A stretch of 64,000 nt of DNA from positions 62,001 through 126,000 of the forward strand of contig WOGZ01000050.1 in the NCBI GenBank assembly GCA_009733775.1, in the 5' to 3' direction. Under the pieces are notes generated by a model. It was not told the origin of the DNA. It saw nothing but the letters and a program-made list of their open reading frames with translations, and made no database searches. The first letter of the stretch is position 1; every line of letters starts with the position of its first letter. This DNA is from Alectoria sarmentosa (lineage: Eukaryota; Ascomycota; Lecanoromycetes; Lecanorales; Parmeliaceae). Made by a program: the position numbers and the translations under genes. Positions 31,573 through 43,969 of the stretch are shown here, piece after piece.

Positions 31573-33965
31573 ATGGCTAAGACACCTACGAAGCCTGAAA
31601 TGTCCAAAGAAACCAAAAAGTCTACCACTGCCACAAAGCATACAGAATCTCCAACGCCGAAGCCAAAGCGTAAAAGGCAAGAGACAAAAAAAGCGACGAA
31701 GGAGCCTGATCGCAAGATTTTAGTTGCCGTCGATTTGTGAGTGAAATCGCACTGGTAGCCTCCTACATACTGACCGTTTGAAAGTGGAACCACCTTCTCT
31801 GGTATCGCGTGGGCTCAAACTCGCCAGGTACGCTCGGAAGTCTTCACGATTTTACGCTTCCGATTTGCTGATTTGTGACAGCCGGAGGTCCAAAAGGCAA
31901 TCATTCAGTGGCCGGATGCCACTTCCGACGGCATGGAAGGTGTCTCTAGTGAAAAGGTTCCCACGTGAGTACCTACGGCGTCGACAATCCTGCGGGTCGA
32001 ATTCTTCTGCTTACATTGATTAGAGAGATCACCTATGATGGCAAAATTTACAAGTGGGGCTTTCAGATCGAAGATGCGGAGAAAAGGCATCAGTGGTTCA
32101 AATTGGCCCTCGACCCTTCCCAAGCTCATGATTCGAATCTCGCCTCCAGATACACTGATCCCCGGGCTTATCCGCCAGCTTACGACGCCGAAAAGTTCAC
32201 GACCGATTTCATGACCGGTATTTGCGAACATAGCGTTCGAGCCCTCCGTCATGATATTCCTGAAAGTGCATTACTCTCCACTCCAATCGAGTACATCGTG
32301 CGTAGCCGGGAATCCGAGCAAAATGCGTAGTGATTTTCCGCTGATTCAAAGCAGATTACCGTCCCCGCTGTGTGGTCTGACATGGCCCAAGCTAAAACTA
32401 GAGCTTGTGCAGAGGCGGCTGGTATGGGTGCAGGAGCTGCCCTTCACATAATATCCGAACCTGAGGCAGCAGCGTTGTATGCGTTGACCGCTCTGGACCC
32501 ACACGGTATCAAGATTGGGGACACATTTATGCTTTGCGACGCTGGTGGGGGAACCGTAGATTTGATTACATATCAGGTCTCAGCGTTGAAACCAATCCTG
32601 AAGCTTACAGAGGCCAGCCCTGGGTCTGGCTCAAAGTGCGGGGCTGTATTTCTCAATCACAGATTCGGAGAGTATCTAGAGGGGAAGCTTGGAAATGAGG
32701 ATGGATGGGACGAGGAAGTGCTAGAGGAAGTAAGTTTCTTCAATTTCTGACGTCGAGACGACAGACTAATGATCTGACAGGCAATGAAACGATTTGAGAG
32801 TGTTGTATGTTCACAGTTATAGACCTTTTCGACTCTGGCTGGATGCTGATGTCCGCTCTCTTGACAGGTCAAAAGACAGTTCAGTGGAAAATCCGGCCAA
32901 GAATTCCAGATCCCAGGTTTGCAGCCATTGTGCCTTCACCATTTCTTCTTGCAACTGACGAATTATAAACAGTCCCCGGTCTCGCAAATAACAAAGAGCT
33001 GGGCATCCGTAAAAACAAGATGACTTTGCTAGGCACTACCGTTAAGGTCATCTTTGAACCTGTGGTGAACGAAGTACTCAAGTTGGTGACCGGCCAGATC
33101 GAGGCCGCAAAGAGACCTGTCAAGGCTGTCGTTTTGGTTGGCGGTTTCGGCCAGAATGGTTATCTGCGAGATGCTATCCGTGACAAAGTCAAGTCCAGCA
33201 GCGTGGAAGTGATGCAATCTCCCAACAGGTAGATATTGACCATACGGCGAGAGTATATGCGGGCTAACATCCAATAGTTGGACTGCGGTCGTCCGAGGTG
33301 CCCTGATGAAGGGGCTTGCATCTACGTCTCCTGCCTTTGCCACTGTCAAGATCGGTGGGCGGTCTGCCCGTATGCATTATGGCATCAACTGCGGCGCCCC
33401 GTACCTCGGCCTGGAGCACGGCAATGCAAGGAAACTTTGGGATGCATGTTCGGGTTTCTACAGAACCTACATGATGGAATGGTTTATCGAAAAGGTATAT
33501 CTCCCCAACAGCCATGCTACTCTAAATTGTCTTGGCCGAGCTGACACAGAACGACAGGGCAGTCAAGTCAAAGAAAACGACCCCGTACGCCTGAACTATC
33601 AGCGAACGAGACTAGTGTCTCGTGGTCCCCCCAAAACAATCTCGACCACCATCTACTGTTCCAGCGATCCCCAGAATACAGGAGCGCCGAAGTACGTTGA
33701 AGATGGTGAGTCTAGTATCTCAACACACAGGTTATACGTTGGTGGCCTAACACTGTCCACAGAAGGCGTGACCCAGCTTGTCAAAGTCACAGCGGATTTG
33801 AGCCGCATTCCCGTTAAGAAGATTCCTCAGACGAAGGGCGCCGATGGCAAATTGTACTACATAGTCGATTATGCTATCAAGGTGACAAAACTGTCGGCTC
33901 ACATTTCGTACGAGCTGCTCTACGGCAGCGTAAACTATGGGCATGTCACTTCCCAGTATGTCTAA
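31573..33965 (+). CDS. Hsp70-like (HSPA12-type) actin-fold ATPase
   Basis: Eleven exons: 31573-31736, 31785-31827, 31882-31964, 32024-32297, 32355-32729, 32781-32804, 32868-32916, 32973-33228, 33278-33494, 33558-33705 and 33763-33965. The phases agree and give 611 residues. A Lys/Thr-rich basic head (KPKRKRQETKK) precedes the ATPase fold: phosphate-1 loop VAVDFGTTFSGIAWA, then ITVPAVWSD, SEPEAAALYAL, phosphate-2 loop CDAGGGTVDL and the adenosine motif VLVGGFGQNGYLRD. This is the distant HSPA12-like branch widespread in ascomycetes. It lacks the DnaK-type substrate-binding domain and has a beta-rich C-terminal tail instead. Clients are unknown. All ten introns are ordinary (48-63 bp), including a tiny 24-bp exon at 32781. 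Confidence 0.9.
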
Positions 33966-34900
33966 GACCTGAGCTCGTTGATCAATGGTCACTTCTCCGG
34001 ACCTATGCTCTCTCTTCCAGGACATCACACTCGAAGATTTAGCATCTGGAGGATGGCAGGTCTTAATGACTTCACATTGCAGAGTCTCGGTCCCAGAAGC
34101 ATCAATGCTTTCATGATCTCTATTCCCGGCGTTCTAGCAGCACATTGTGGCCTCGTGCCACCACCTGCCTTTACAGTGCTGGATCTTCCCCACTCACTTC
34201 TGCACGAGAAGGGACGATCACATTTTCCTTGGTTCAGACAGGTTGCTATCAAGGGGTTCACATAGACAGATTCGTGACTACGGTCCTCAATAGAAATCGA
34301 AATCAGCTGAATACAACGTTATGCCTCTCATCAACGGCGATGCTTGGAACGTGTGAAATGTCATGACGTTGCTATAGAATTCAGATCAAGTGGTATTGGT
34401 GGTATCACAGCTCTTCTCCCCCCCCGATGTACATCCTAGAGCGCCCACGTGAACGCCGATGCTGAAGGAAGAGGTTATACATCCATCCAGTCTATATGCA
34501 AACAGATGCTGCTCCCGATACGCTCTCTTTCCCCCTTCACAGATTCATCAGGCGCTTTGAGGAGCTCCTCGCGGAGGCGTGAAGGTTATGGTGGTTGGTG
34601 GTGGTATTGTACTGATGAGAATAGCCTCAGTGGCTTTTCTCCTCCGCTCCTCTCATCGACGCGGGAGTATGGTCTCGCGCCACAGAGTGTGTGGCTTTGA
34701 GGTCCTAACGATCCGGCGTTGGGTTCCTTCAAAGTCGACATTTTCCCAAGTTATCCTGAGATGAGGGCTCCAGCTGGTTGAGCAGTCGTCCCCATGAGCC
34801 TTTCAGAGACCACAGTATCGTTACCTCAAATACACCGAATTGTCCAACGTGTATCCGCGTCTTACTAAAGTCGAGGGATCTTTCCGATATGTTTTGTTCT
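33966..34900. other. Convergent 3' region, no gene seen
   Basis: This lies between the stop codons of the Hsp70-like gene and the WD40 gene. The short frames show no recognisable product. The region presumably holds both 3' untranslated regions. Confidence 0.4.
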
Positions 34901-37021
34901 TCAATGCCGTAAGTTGATGATCGCAATCTGTTTGTAGCCGTCAGCCTGGTCTGCGAGGACTCCGGACGAAAGCTTGAAGCTTACCCGACTCCCAAATCCC
35001 AATGCCAACTTCCCACTTTCTGCGTCCCAACTCAACGAGCAATTCGCATCCCCTCCAAAGTCATCCTCCTCCTCGCTAGCTCTATTTCCATTGGTAAGCG
35101 TGCCGTTGGATAATTTGCTCATCACGCCTTTCGAAGTTGCCTTCGGCACTCCTCCAGCTTCTGCATTCCAGATCAGCACTCTGTTCCAATTAGCTGCTGC
35201 GACCAGGTAACCGTCTGGAGTGAACGACATGGCTATCGCGGGTGCCGACTGGCCTAAGGAAAAGGTGTGCACCAGGTTGAAGGGTCGCTTAGCGTCCCAT
35301 ACTTTGATGGATCCGTCCAGCGAGGAGGTGGCAAGGAGGCGGGGAGCGCTGGCTGGATATGCGGAGAGGTTGGTGACAGGCTGATAGGCGAGAGCTGTGA
35401 TTTCGGATCCATGTGCGGTGATGGTGCGGAGAGTATCCGAAGAGTCGATGAGGCCAAGGACCGCTGTTTCTTCGGCGGCGAGGGCGGTAGTGTGGGTGCG
35501 GGAATCGTAGCGTATGTGCAGCCAATTCTGCTGGGCTGCTGGGTCGGAGCGGGTGGTCAGGGCGATGATGCGTTGGTTTTCGAGGAGAGATGAGGCAATG
35601 GTATCCTTGCCGCAGATGGTGAGTTGGTAATTAGATGTCCAAGCGGCATCGGTGATGACGCTGGGGAGTTGATAGGGAGGCATCGCTTGCGACGAGTCGA
35701 TGTCCCAGAGCGCCAAAGAGGAGGTGGCATTACCCGCAGAGGTGATGCCTAGCAATTGTTTGCCGGAAGGCGACCAGCGCAGTTTGAGGACCATGTCTTG
35801 GACAGCTGGTAGCTCGTCGAGTGCCTTTCCTGTCTTGGACCAAAGACTGACAGCGCCGACCCAGTCGGAATCATCGTCACGAGTGGCGACGGCGAGTATT
35901 TCGCCAGTGGGATCCCATGCCATAGTAGAGACGAGGGAGCCATAGGATGAATCGAGGTCGACATATGATTGGTGGATTTGGTGATTATGATTAGGGTTGT
36001 CGTCAAAAGCTGCCGATCTTGAGATGGACCAAAGGCGGCATAGCGCCTCGCCACTAGTTGCAAGGATGCTTGGATCTTTCGGGTTCCATGCAGTATGCAT
36101 CACGTGGCTTGTTTCAGATACTGTCAGAATGCTCGTCTGTGGTCCCAGTTCAGCAATTTTGTCGCTTTGAACGCCTCTGCTTTCGCCGTTGGTCAGCGTC
36201 TGGATTATTGGACTATTTTCCGATGTGGGGCTGCCAGGCGCATCGGCGTCTTCATCAATGTCCATGCCATTGACCGTTTGACCATCTTCTGCGGGGGAGT
36301 AATTAGTCGGCGATACCGGTATGGGTGCTTCATTCTGATAATGAAAACCATTTTGATCAATTTGCATGCTGTCGCCGTCTGCTCCATCACCATTAGCGGA
36401 TACGTCACCATTTCTTCGCCGACTCCGTTTTGCTGCGGGTGGTGTAGGGAGATCCAGGGATAGTCCATTAGTATTAGAATCCCGGCCATGTTTTCGCTCC
36501 CGCGAGGATCTTGTCCTTTCCTCGTCAATCTGGTCTTGTTGCGGTACCGATGGTGCCCGACCGGCTTCAGTACCGAAAAACAGTAGGGTAGCCGCCGACG
36601 AAGATTTTGGACCATCAGGCTAAAAAATCTGAGAAGACGTCGTGATTGACTGCGCAGTGTGACTTACCTGATCTAATGATTGCTCAATTTGATGGTACTG
36701 GAGGCCTTTTTGTACCAGTGATACCAAGGCGTGTGCTTTGATATGTTGTGCAAATGGAAGGGTCTGTGGATCCAGGAGCCAGTCACGCTGCAGCTTGACA
36801 GCGGCATCACCATGGCCTATGTAGGAATAGATTAGTATGCCCATGACCTTGATGATAGCAGATCAGGATGAGGCAATGCACTCACCAGACTCCTGCAAAT
36901 ATCTTTCCGAATGGCACAGTCAGCGAATGGGATTCGGTTGAATCGGATCCAAGCATCATTGGACGACGTACCTCCAAATGAGATAATTCACATGGTCCGA
37001 GGTCAAAGTGCTGGCAGCCAT
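34901..37021 (-). CDS. LisH-WD40 protein, Sif2/TBL1-type subunit of the Set3 histone deacetylase complex
   Basis: Four exons on the minus strand: 37021-36972, 36902-36886, 36816-36668 and 36619-34901, 644 residues. The N terminus forms a LisH motif (HVNYLIWRYLQESGHGDAA, residues ~9-28) followed by KLQRDWLLDPQTLPF, the standard start of TBL1/Sif2 proteins. A Ser/Arg/Asp-rich linker with nuclear-localisation-like KRSRR follows, then WD40 repeats from ~residue 200 to the end (HTAWNPKDPSILATSG, MAWDPTGEILAVAT, LRWSPSGKQLLG, ATSSLDGSIKVWD, FTPDGYLVAAA, LSWDAESGKLALG). In yeast, Sif2 is part of the Set3 deacetylase complex; here the role is inferred from family. Exon 2 is only 17 bp. The first two introns are both 69 bp. 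Confidence 0.88.
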
Positions 37022-37170
37022 GTCGATGAAGAATTTGTCGCATGCGCCTGCATGAGGCGAAAGATGATGGCGATTATCTCAGAGGCTAAAGATATGGGGG
37101 AATATGGAGTATGGGGATATGGGGATGTGGGATATGTGATGGGATGAAACACTTGGGATTTGGAGCGTGG

Positions 37171-37206
37171 GAGTCTGAGTCTGAGTCTGAGTCTGAGTCT
37201 GAGTCT
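37171..37206 (+). repeat. Microsatellite (gagtct)6
   Basis: Six perfect copies of gagtct, preceded by tggagcgtgg and followed by gacc. Confidence 0.9.
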
Positions 37207-37449
37207 GACCGAGGAATGGGTTCGAATTGCAACTGGACCAACCTGGAAGCTACCTTAGCCTTTCGGCACGCAAGGCGTCAAACTTCCACTAACTTAGTCC
37301 TCCCGGAGAGCAGATCTCGAACTCGTTACCTTACTCCAGGATTCCAGAATCCAGAGTTCCAGCATCCCAGGGGGGCTCTCTTTGTTCGGCTAAAGCACAC
37401 GCGCTGACAATCCAACAATCGTGCTTGGACGATCATAAAGTTGAAAGCT

Positions 37450-37450
37450 G

Positions 37451-37481
<31 letters not shown>

Positions 37482-37485
37482 AAGT
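37450..37485 (+). repeat. Microsatellite (gaaagt)6
   Basis: Six perfect copies of gaaagt, with an imperfect unit (gaaagct) immediately upstream. Confidence 0.9.
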
Positions 37486-37921
37486 CAAGGACAGATTACA
37501 GAGTATGGACTTGATCCCACCCTCATCCAAGCGCAGGAGCATCTATTGCCAAGTGGCTTGACTCGATGAGGGAGAAAGGCGAATTGGCTCTGTCATGATT
37601 GGTCTCGGACTGTTTGGCTCCGTCTAGCCTTAGGCTAGTAATCCCTGTAACGGCGTCAAACCTCACAGCCGAAGCTGCCAAATTCGAATCCGAACCATAA
37701 AGTAAACTTTTTAAACCATTAACTTTTTGAACCCACCAGTTCCAGTCCCCGTCCCAGTCCCAGACACCAACACGAAGATCCTCTGCCGGCCACGCTTCTC
37801 GGAACAATTATAATCATAAATCATAAATCACAAAGCATAATAATAATCCTAATAATCATAATAATAGGCATGCCACTTGGCTGCAATACCGAGCATTGCC
37901 CTGACGTCCACATGCACAATT

Positions 37922-39032
37922 ATGCAAATGCGTATCAACATACCACCTTTGACCCGCGGCCTTCTCGCTCTCCTCCTTGCCGTCTCAATCGCTCACCAGA
38001 TCACACGCTACCTCTTTGGCGGTCGTGACCCCGAACTCCTCGCCCTGATTCCCCAGTGGTCACTCTTTTACCCATGGGTCTATTTTACTGCGACCTTCGC
38101 TGAGCAGAATGTCATTACCTTGCTCATCGCCGCTGCAACGATTCTCTATGGCGGCAAATACCTGGAACGTGCGTGGGGATCAACAGAATTTGGAAAGTTC
38201 GTGCTGTTGGTGACAGTGTTGCCAAATTTCGTTGCAACCTTTGTCTATGTGCTCTGGTTCGCCATCACGCGCGATGACTCAAGGGCGTACGTTTTCCATC
38301 TACTCCGTCCCCCTAGCCATCGAGCTAATCTCGTCTCGTCCCAGCTTGGCTTTCATCCAAGGTTCCGTTGCCCTGCAAGGTGCCTTCCTCGTCGCCTTCA
38401 AGCAACTTGTCCCGGAGCATACCGTCACAATACTCAAAGGCATAATCAGAGTACGAGTCAAACATTTCCCTGCCATCTTCCTCGCCGCGAATACCATCTC
38501 TGGGCTGGTTATTGGAACAGACACAGCGCTTGTGTTGGGCTGGGCTGGCTTCTTGACAAGTTGGACCTACCTTCGATTCTACAAGAAGCAGGTCGATCTC
38601 TCTGGAGCCAGCACCGGAGGACCTACAATAAAAGGAGATGCATCGGAAACATTCGCTTTCGCGTACTTCTGGCCTGACGTCGTCCAACCCCCAATAGCGG
38701 CTGTTGCAGATGGCGTATACAATGCTTTAGTCACTATACGTGTCATAACACCCTTCTCTGCTGAGGAAGTCGAAACGAGCAATGTGCAGGCTACGGTAAG
38801 AGGTGAAGGCGGCCTACCGAGCCTGCTACATCAAGGAGGCAGAAGAGGTGGTGGCGGAAAGAGAGAAGAAGCAGAGCGGAGAAGAGCATTGGCTCTGAAG
38901 GCTCTGGACCAGAGACTGCACGCTGCGACTGCGAATAAGCAACAGCCAGCCGCTGCTCCTCCACCAGCACCAATTGGCCAAGAGGTACCGACATCGAGTA
39001 CCGAGCCCCCAGCTGAAAGCGAACAATCTTGA
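37922..39032 (+). CDS. TMEM115/DUF1751-family Golgi membrane protein
   Basis: Two exons, 37922-38286 and 38345-39032, joined across a 58-bp intron. The start is the ATG at 37922 (MQMRINIPPLTRG), which places the family's PPLTRGLL stretch at the N terminus; a second ATG two codons later is also possible. Membrane segments: LLALLLAVSIAHQI, NVITLLIAAATILYGG, FVLLVTVLPNFVATFVYVLW, and two weaker ones after the intron (SVALQGAFLVAF, AIFLAANTISGLVIG). The family pattern ERAWGSTEFGKF, PEHTVTILKG, RVKHFPAIF and FYKKQVDLSGASTGG is clear. TMEM115 has a rhomboid-like fold without catalytic residues and acts in Golgi retrograde traffic and glycosylation in animals; the role here is inferred. The C-terminal 120 residues are charged and Ala/Pro/Gln-rich, and cytosolic. 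Confidence 0.9.
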
Positions 39033-39181
39033 TTACTCTCGTTATCTATTTGGGTAGTCAACTGTCTTTCTCATTTCTGAACTTCTACCTCGCCTTGGGA
39101 CTACTGTATATAGAAGAGGATCAAGATACCCGATTACATAATGCTCGTTGATTTGTATCTTATACTGCAATCTACCGGACT

Positions 39182-39832
39182 TTGGCTTCGGAATGTCACT
39201 TGCCGCCTTTTAGTCATGGTCATGCAGGTGGTTGGAGCAAAGTCTCCGCCGTCCTGGTTTGGATTCGAGGAACAAGTACAGCTGATGGGATTGCGTATTC
39301 AGGTTATTCAGCACGCCTCATCATGGCTACTGAACCAACGCCTGTATTCGGAGACCGTCTATTAGGACTTCTCGGCTAGACGCATACGAGTGAGAATCTC
39401 GATACGGTCTGGAGCCTTCAAGCCTACCAGTCATCATATCATCCAGCAGCTCTACCTTTGCTCCCAGGCATCATTTCTGACAACTTCAACACCGCCAACT
39501 TCGAGAATCGCCTTGAAGAGGAAGTCGCGGCATCTGCTAAGAAAAGGGGCTGGGCTGGCTGAGTGAGCCATGCAGGCAGTGCCTCGGGCAGTCTTGTGCT
39601 TTCCTCGAACAAAGACAGCCACGAACGCGACTTGGATGCTGATCGTTGGGCAGCATACGATGACTGTATGTTTGGATATGACGATGAGTCGCGTGGCTCC
39701 TCCGTAGATGTAGCAAAGAAGGCGAACGAGGCGTGCTTGCGTTCGAGGCGGTCACGCCTACCGGATTCTACGGTGTTTTTCAGGCACGATCAGAAGCCAA
39801 GTATGGCTCAAGACCAAAAAAGACTGGTTTAA
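39182..39832 (+). pseudogene. Decayed reading frame with two in-frame stops
   Basis: One frame reads protein-like sequence across 217 codons and is broken only by TAG at 39377-39379 and TGA at 39560-39562. The second segment includes DNFNTANFENRLEEEVAASAK, the third RWAAYDDCMFGYDDESRG. The composition is that of a soluble, acidic protein. No consensus intron removes both stops in phase. I do not recognise the family. It lies between the TMEM115-like gene and RRP12. Confidence 0.4.
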
Positions 39833-40057
39833 AGAGGGAAATCATTCTGGTTTAGACTACATGTGAACTTGTTTGAGAAGTAAACCAGATCTTCATCTTG
39901 AAAATGCTCCGCCAAGACTTGATATGCTGCCAAGCCTGGTGAGCGGCACCTAAAACTTAGCGCATGCCCTAGCATTATCAATAAATTCTTACTCGCAAAT
40001 CGTTAAATGAAACAACAAGGGAGTCGATTTATACCAACCTTTGAGGCCTCATCCAAC

Positions 40058-43000
40058 ATGTCTTTGACCGAGAAGCTCGACAAAATCAGGTCGCCCAAAT
40101 TGCAGAATCAGCGAGAGGTTGGCCAGGGCCCAACTCCCAGACCCTTCCAACCCCCCACTGACCGCAAGCAGACCTCCGTCGTACTCTCCGCAGTCGAAGA
40201 TACCCTCAGGGACCAGAAGTATGGTTCAACCCCTACAGCATACTTTGCTGCCCTGCTCGCATTGCTCAGTCAATCAGTTTCCCCATTGAATGGCATCATC
40301 AACAAAGAGCTCGCAACATCGGTCGTCTACCTCCTCGACATCATAGCGCCCTACGTACCTCCGCCTCTCCTCCGATCAAAGTTCTCCCAGATCCTCACGA
40401 GTCTTGCGCCTGTCCTGACTCATAGTGAAATTGAAGCGCCTTTGATCAGGTCGTCCGTAGGATGTCTGGAATCGCTCCTGGTCGCGCAGGACAATGCAGC
40501 GTGGGCGCTTCCGCAAACCCAGGTCAGCCCACGGAGAGCTATCGCAGGCTTACTGGTGCTCGCATCAGATCATAGACCGAAGGTTAGAAAGCGAGCACAA
40601 GACGCGGTCATCAATGTCTTGAAGAACCCCCCTCCAAGCCCTTCGCTGGATCATCCAGCGGCGGATATGTGCGCCGAGACAGCTTTGCGAAGTGTCAATG
40701 ATATGGCTGCAAGTGGAAAGAAGAAGGGAAAGGGGTACAGGCAGGAAGAACATCAGCCAGGGCTCGTGCATGCGCTGCAACTGGTCAAGACAATAGCTTC
40801 GGCTTCTGGAGGATGGCCAAGTAAGAAGATTGAGCCGCTCTGTGAAGTCCTCATGAACATTTCACGGTCAAACAATGAGTACCTCACAATGTCTGCTTTT
40901 GAGGTATTTGAAGTCATATTTGCAGGAATGGCGGACGAGATATCGTCTGCAAAACTGCCAAAACTGATGGAAGCTATCTCCGAGCTGCGACCTTCACAGA
41001 ACGATTCACAACTGCTGCCTCCGTGGATCGCCGTCATGTCGAGAGGCTATGACGTCTCGGCGCAAGTCAGCCCGGAGGATACTTTCCAAAAGCTGCCTGA
41101 GCTCTTCGAGACGATCTCCGGATTCCTTGCTTCCTCGTCACACAATATCCGTGTATCTGCTTCAGAGTGTCTAATCTCTTTTTCGGCCAACTGTGTACCT
41201 GACACAGCAATCATAGAGCCTTCCATATACGACGAGAAAGTGCTTGAAAAGCTGGCGAAAGCAGCAACCGCACTTTTGAGTGTAAAATATCAATCTGCAT
41301 GGATGGAAGTTCTCACTGTACTGTCGGCTCTCTTCTCGACGTTCAGATGGAGATCAATTGGCCTTCTGGACGACATAGTTAAGACCGTTGGGGAACTACG
41401 AGGTAAGGACTCGTTCAATGGCAAGAGAGAAGCGGACGTCGTCCTTGGCAACGCCATCGAAGCCATGGGGCCAGACTGTGTCCTCCAGATTCTACCGCTG
41501 AACCTGGCGAAGCCAAAGGCAGGTCAACCAGGAAGAGCGTGGCTATTCCCCATCTTGCGAGACCATACCCAGAACACCAACCTTACGCATTTCAAGTCCG
41601 AATTTGTGCCTCTGAGCAAAACGATGTTCCAAAGAGTAATAGATAATGGAAGCTCCGAAAAAACAATGGAAATCAAGATATTCGAGACTCTAGTGCAGCA
41701 AATCTGGGCGCTCTTGCCGGGCTATTGCAATCTACCACTAGATCTGAGCTCGGCTTTTGATCAGAGCTTTGCCGAGATGTTGGCTGATTTACTCTACAAG
41801 CAGACGGAGCTTCGGGTAGACGTATGCAAATCTCTCCAGATGCTGGTGGAATCGAATCAAGAGATTGTCAATATCGAAGCTTCTGAGCAGGAAATACTTC
41901 TTAAGCAGCGGACTTCGAAAGCTGATGCACAGAAAAACCTCGACCATCTGTCATCATTTGCTGGTAATCTGCTAGCAGTGCTTTTCAATGTTTATAGCCA
42001 GACGTTGCCGCAGTACAGGGGTTATATTCTGCAGTGCATCAACGCCTACTTGAGTATTACTCGCGAGAAGGTATGATACTCGAAAACTGCAAACGTCATC
42101 GCTAACAGCTTATAGGAGCTGCTTGAGACCTTCCAGCGAGTCACAACGATGCTTGAAGCCGCCCTCGCAGAATCTTCTTCTCAGACTCAAGCCGACAAGC
42201 AAAAGCAAAAGGAAACTCAACCCTCAGCCGATAAGATGCCACCAACAAGCCACAATCTCATGGATTTGATTATAACGCTTTCAATACATCTCCCACGCCC
42301 CACCTTTCCCACGCTTTTCTCCCTCGCTGCCCTCGTTCTCCCTCAGTCCTCCGACCCGCAACTCCAAAAGAAGGCCTACAAGCTACTCCCTCGGATCGCC
42401 ACCTCCTCAACGGGCTCAATTGCTCTCCAAGATCGTAACTCTGAACTGCAATCCCTCCTCCTGGCTACCGCTTCTACCGTCTCCGCTCCAGCCCGCCGTG
42501 ATCGTCTCGCCGCAATTGCAGTTGTCGTCGAGCATCTCCCACAAACAAGTCTCCATTTCATTCCTTCTATTCTCTCCGAAGTCGTTATATCGGCCAAAGA
42601 AGTCAACGAAAAGGCCCGTACAGCTGCGTTCGACCTCATAGTTCTCATGGCTAGCAAGATGTCTCAAGGTGGACAAATCAATCAATCGCAAATCCCGCAC
42701 ATGGCGGCCGACGCACCAATTGCGCAAGCCAGTCTAGAGGAGTTCTTTACCATGGTCTCCGCCGGACTTGTGGGCTCGACGCCGCATATGGTCTCTGCCA
42801 GCATAACGGCGCTAACGCGAATCCTGTACGAATTCGCCTCCCAGCTTCCTCACGCGGTCATCGAAGATCTAGTCCAAACAATGGATATATTCCTTACCTC
42901 CACCAATCGCGAAATCGTACGTTCAGTACTTGGCTTCGTCAAGGTGGCTATCATCTCCCTTCCTGAAGACATCGTGAGACCAAAGCTCGACACACTGGTG

Positions 43001-43969
43001 CCAGGTCTTATGTCATGGTCGAGAGAGCATAAAGCGCAATTCAGAGCGAAAGTGAAGCATATACTCGAGCGGGCTATTCGGCGATTTGGCTTTGGTACCA
43101 TCGAGAAACAGTGCCCAGAAGACGACAAGAAATTTATCAACAATATCCGGAAGACCAAGGAACGGCGCAAGCGCCACAAGGTAGCTGACAGCGCTGAGGC
43201 TACTACCGAAGAGCCAAGGAAAAGAAAGAACAGATTTGAGAGCGAGTATGACGAAGCGCTATACGGTAGCGAGTCTTCCTCTGACTCTGGCCACGGCTCC
43301 GACGAGGAACAGGGGGCCGACTCCAATAGCAGAGGGAGAGGACAAACATACATTACCGAAGACGCCGATGAACCCCTCGATCTTCTTGACCGCAAATCCC
43401 TTGCCAATATTTCGAGTCGTAAACCAATGGCTACGAAACAACCGCCAGCAAAACAACGAAAGAACAGAACCGATCTCAACGACAAACTTGTCTTCAACGA
43501 TGACGGAGACGCTAATGATGACGATGATCCAATGGCCCTCAATTTCAATGGTCCAGATGTGAACGACGAAATGACCCTTGAAGGCGGCATCAATGCTTAC
43601 GTCGACGCTATACGTGGCCGGGACGCTGTGCAGCGAGGGAGAGGGGGGAGGTTGAAGTTCAGTAACAAGCGCGAGAAGTCAAACGGTAACGGAGACTCCA
43701 TGGATGTCGATGATGATGATGGAGATGCTGGCAGGGCGTCGAAGAAAGTAAATGGTGGTGGAAAGGGGAGGAAGGAGGTTCGGTTCGCTGATGTGAGGGG
43801 AGGGAATGACCAGGGTGCCAGGAAGGAGGGTGCCAGGAAAGGGGGCGTGAGCGGTAGAGGTGGCCTGAAGGGAAGAGGAGGAAGCGCTGGGAGTAAACTG
43901 CAGAGGAGAGGTCTGGCCGGTCCGAAGGTCAGGGGTGGGAGGGTGATGAAGGGTAATGGGAGACGTTAA
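40058..43969 (+). CDS. RRP12: Rrp12-like ribosome biogenesis protein (NUC173 domain)
   Basis: Two exons, 40058-42070 and 42116-43969, split by a 45-bp intron with a ctaac branch site; 1288 residues. The start is the ATG at 40058 (MSLTEKLDKIRSPKLQNQ), the usual N terminus of fungal Rrp12; an upstream in-frame ATG at 40007 would add 17 residues. The protein is mostly HEAT-like helical repeats, with the NUC173 region in the first half. From ~1050 on it is disordered, acidic then strongly basic, with Arg/Gly-rich and GGR-type repeats at the end. Rrp12 is a karyopherin-like factor needed for export and processing of both pre-ribosomal subunits, acting in nucleolus and nucleus. Confidence 0.93.

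Larger units (their letters stand above)
37022..37921. other. Divergent intergenic region with two hexanucleotide microsatellites
   Basis: This separates the WD40 and TMEM115-like genes. It holds (gagtct)6 at 37171-37206 and (gaaagt)6 at 37450-37485, plus A/T-rich taa/aat repeats at about 37805-37867 just before the second gene. Both promoters must lie here. Confidence 0.55.

Noticed and set aside
37600..37720. tRNA-like B box (attcgaatcc) near 37680, and similar motifs near 30530 and 50335
   Set aside because: No matching A box or cloverleaf could be formed around any of them; the one at 30530 lies inside coding sequence.
42850..43593. Long minus-strand frame (247 codons), Ser/Arg/Leu-rich
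   Set aside because: It lies entirely inside the RRP12 coding sequence and is the antisense shadow of its acidic, Ser-rich C-terminal part.
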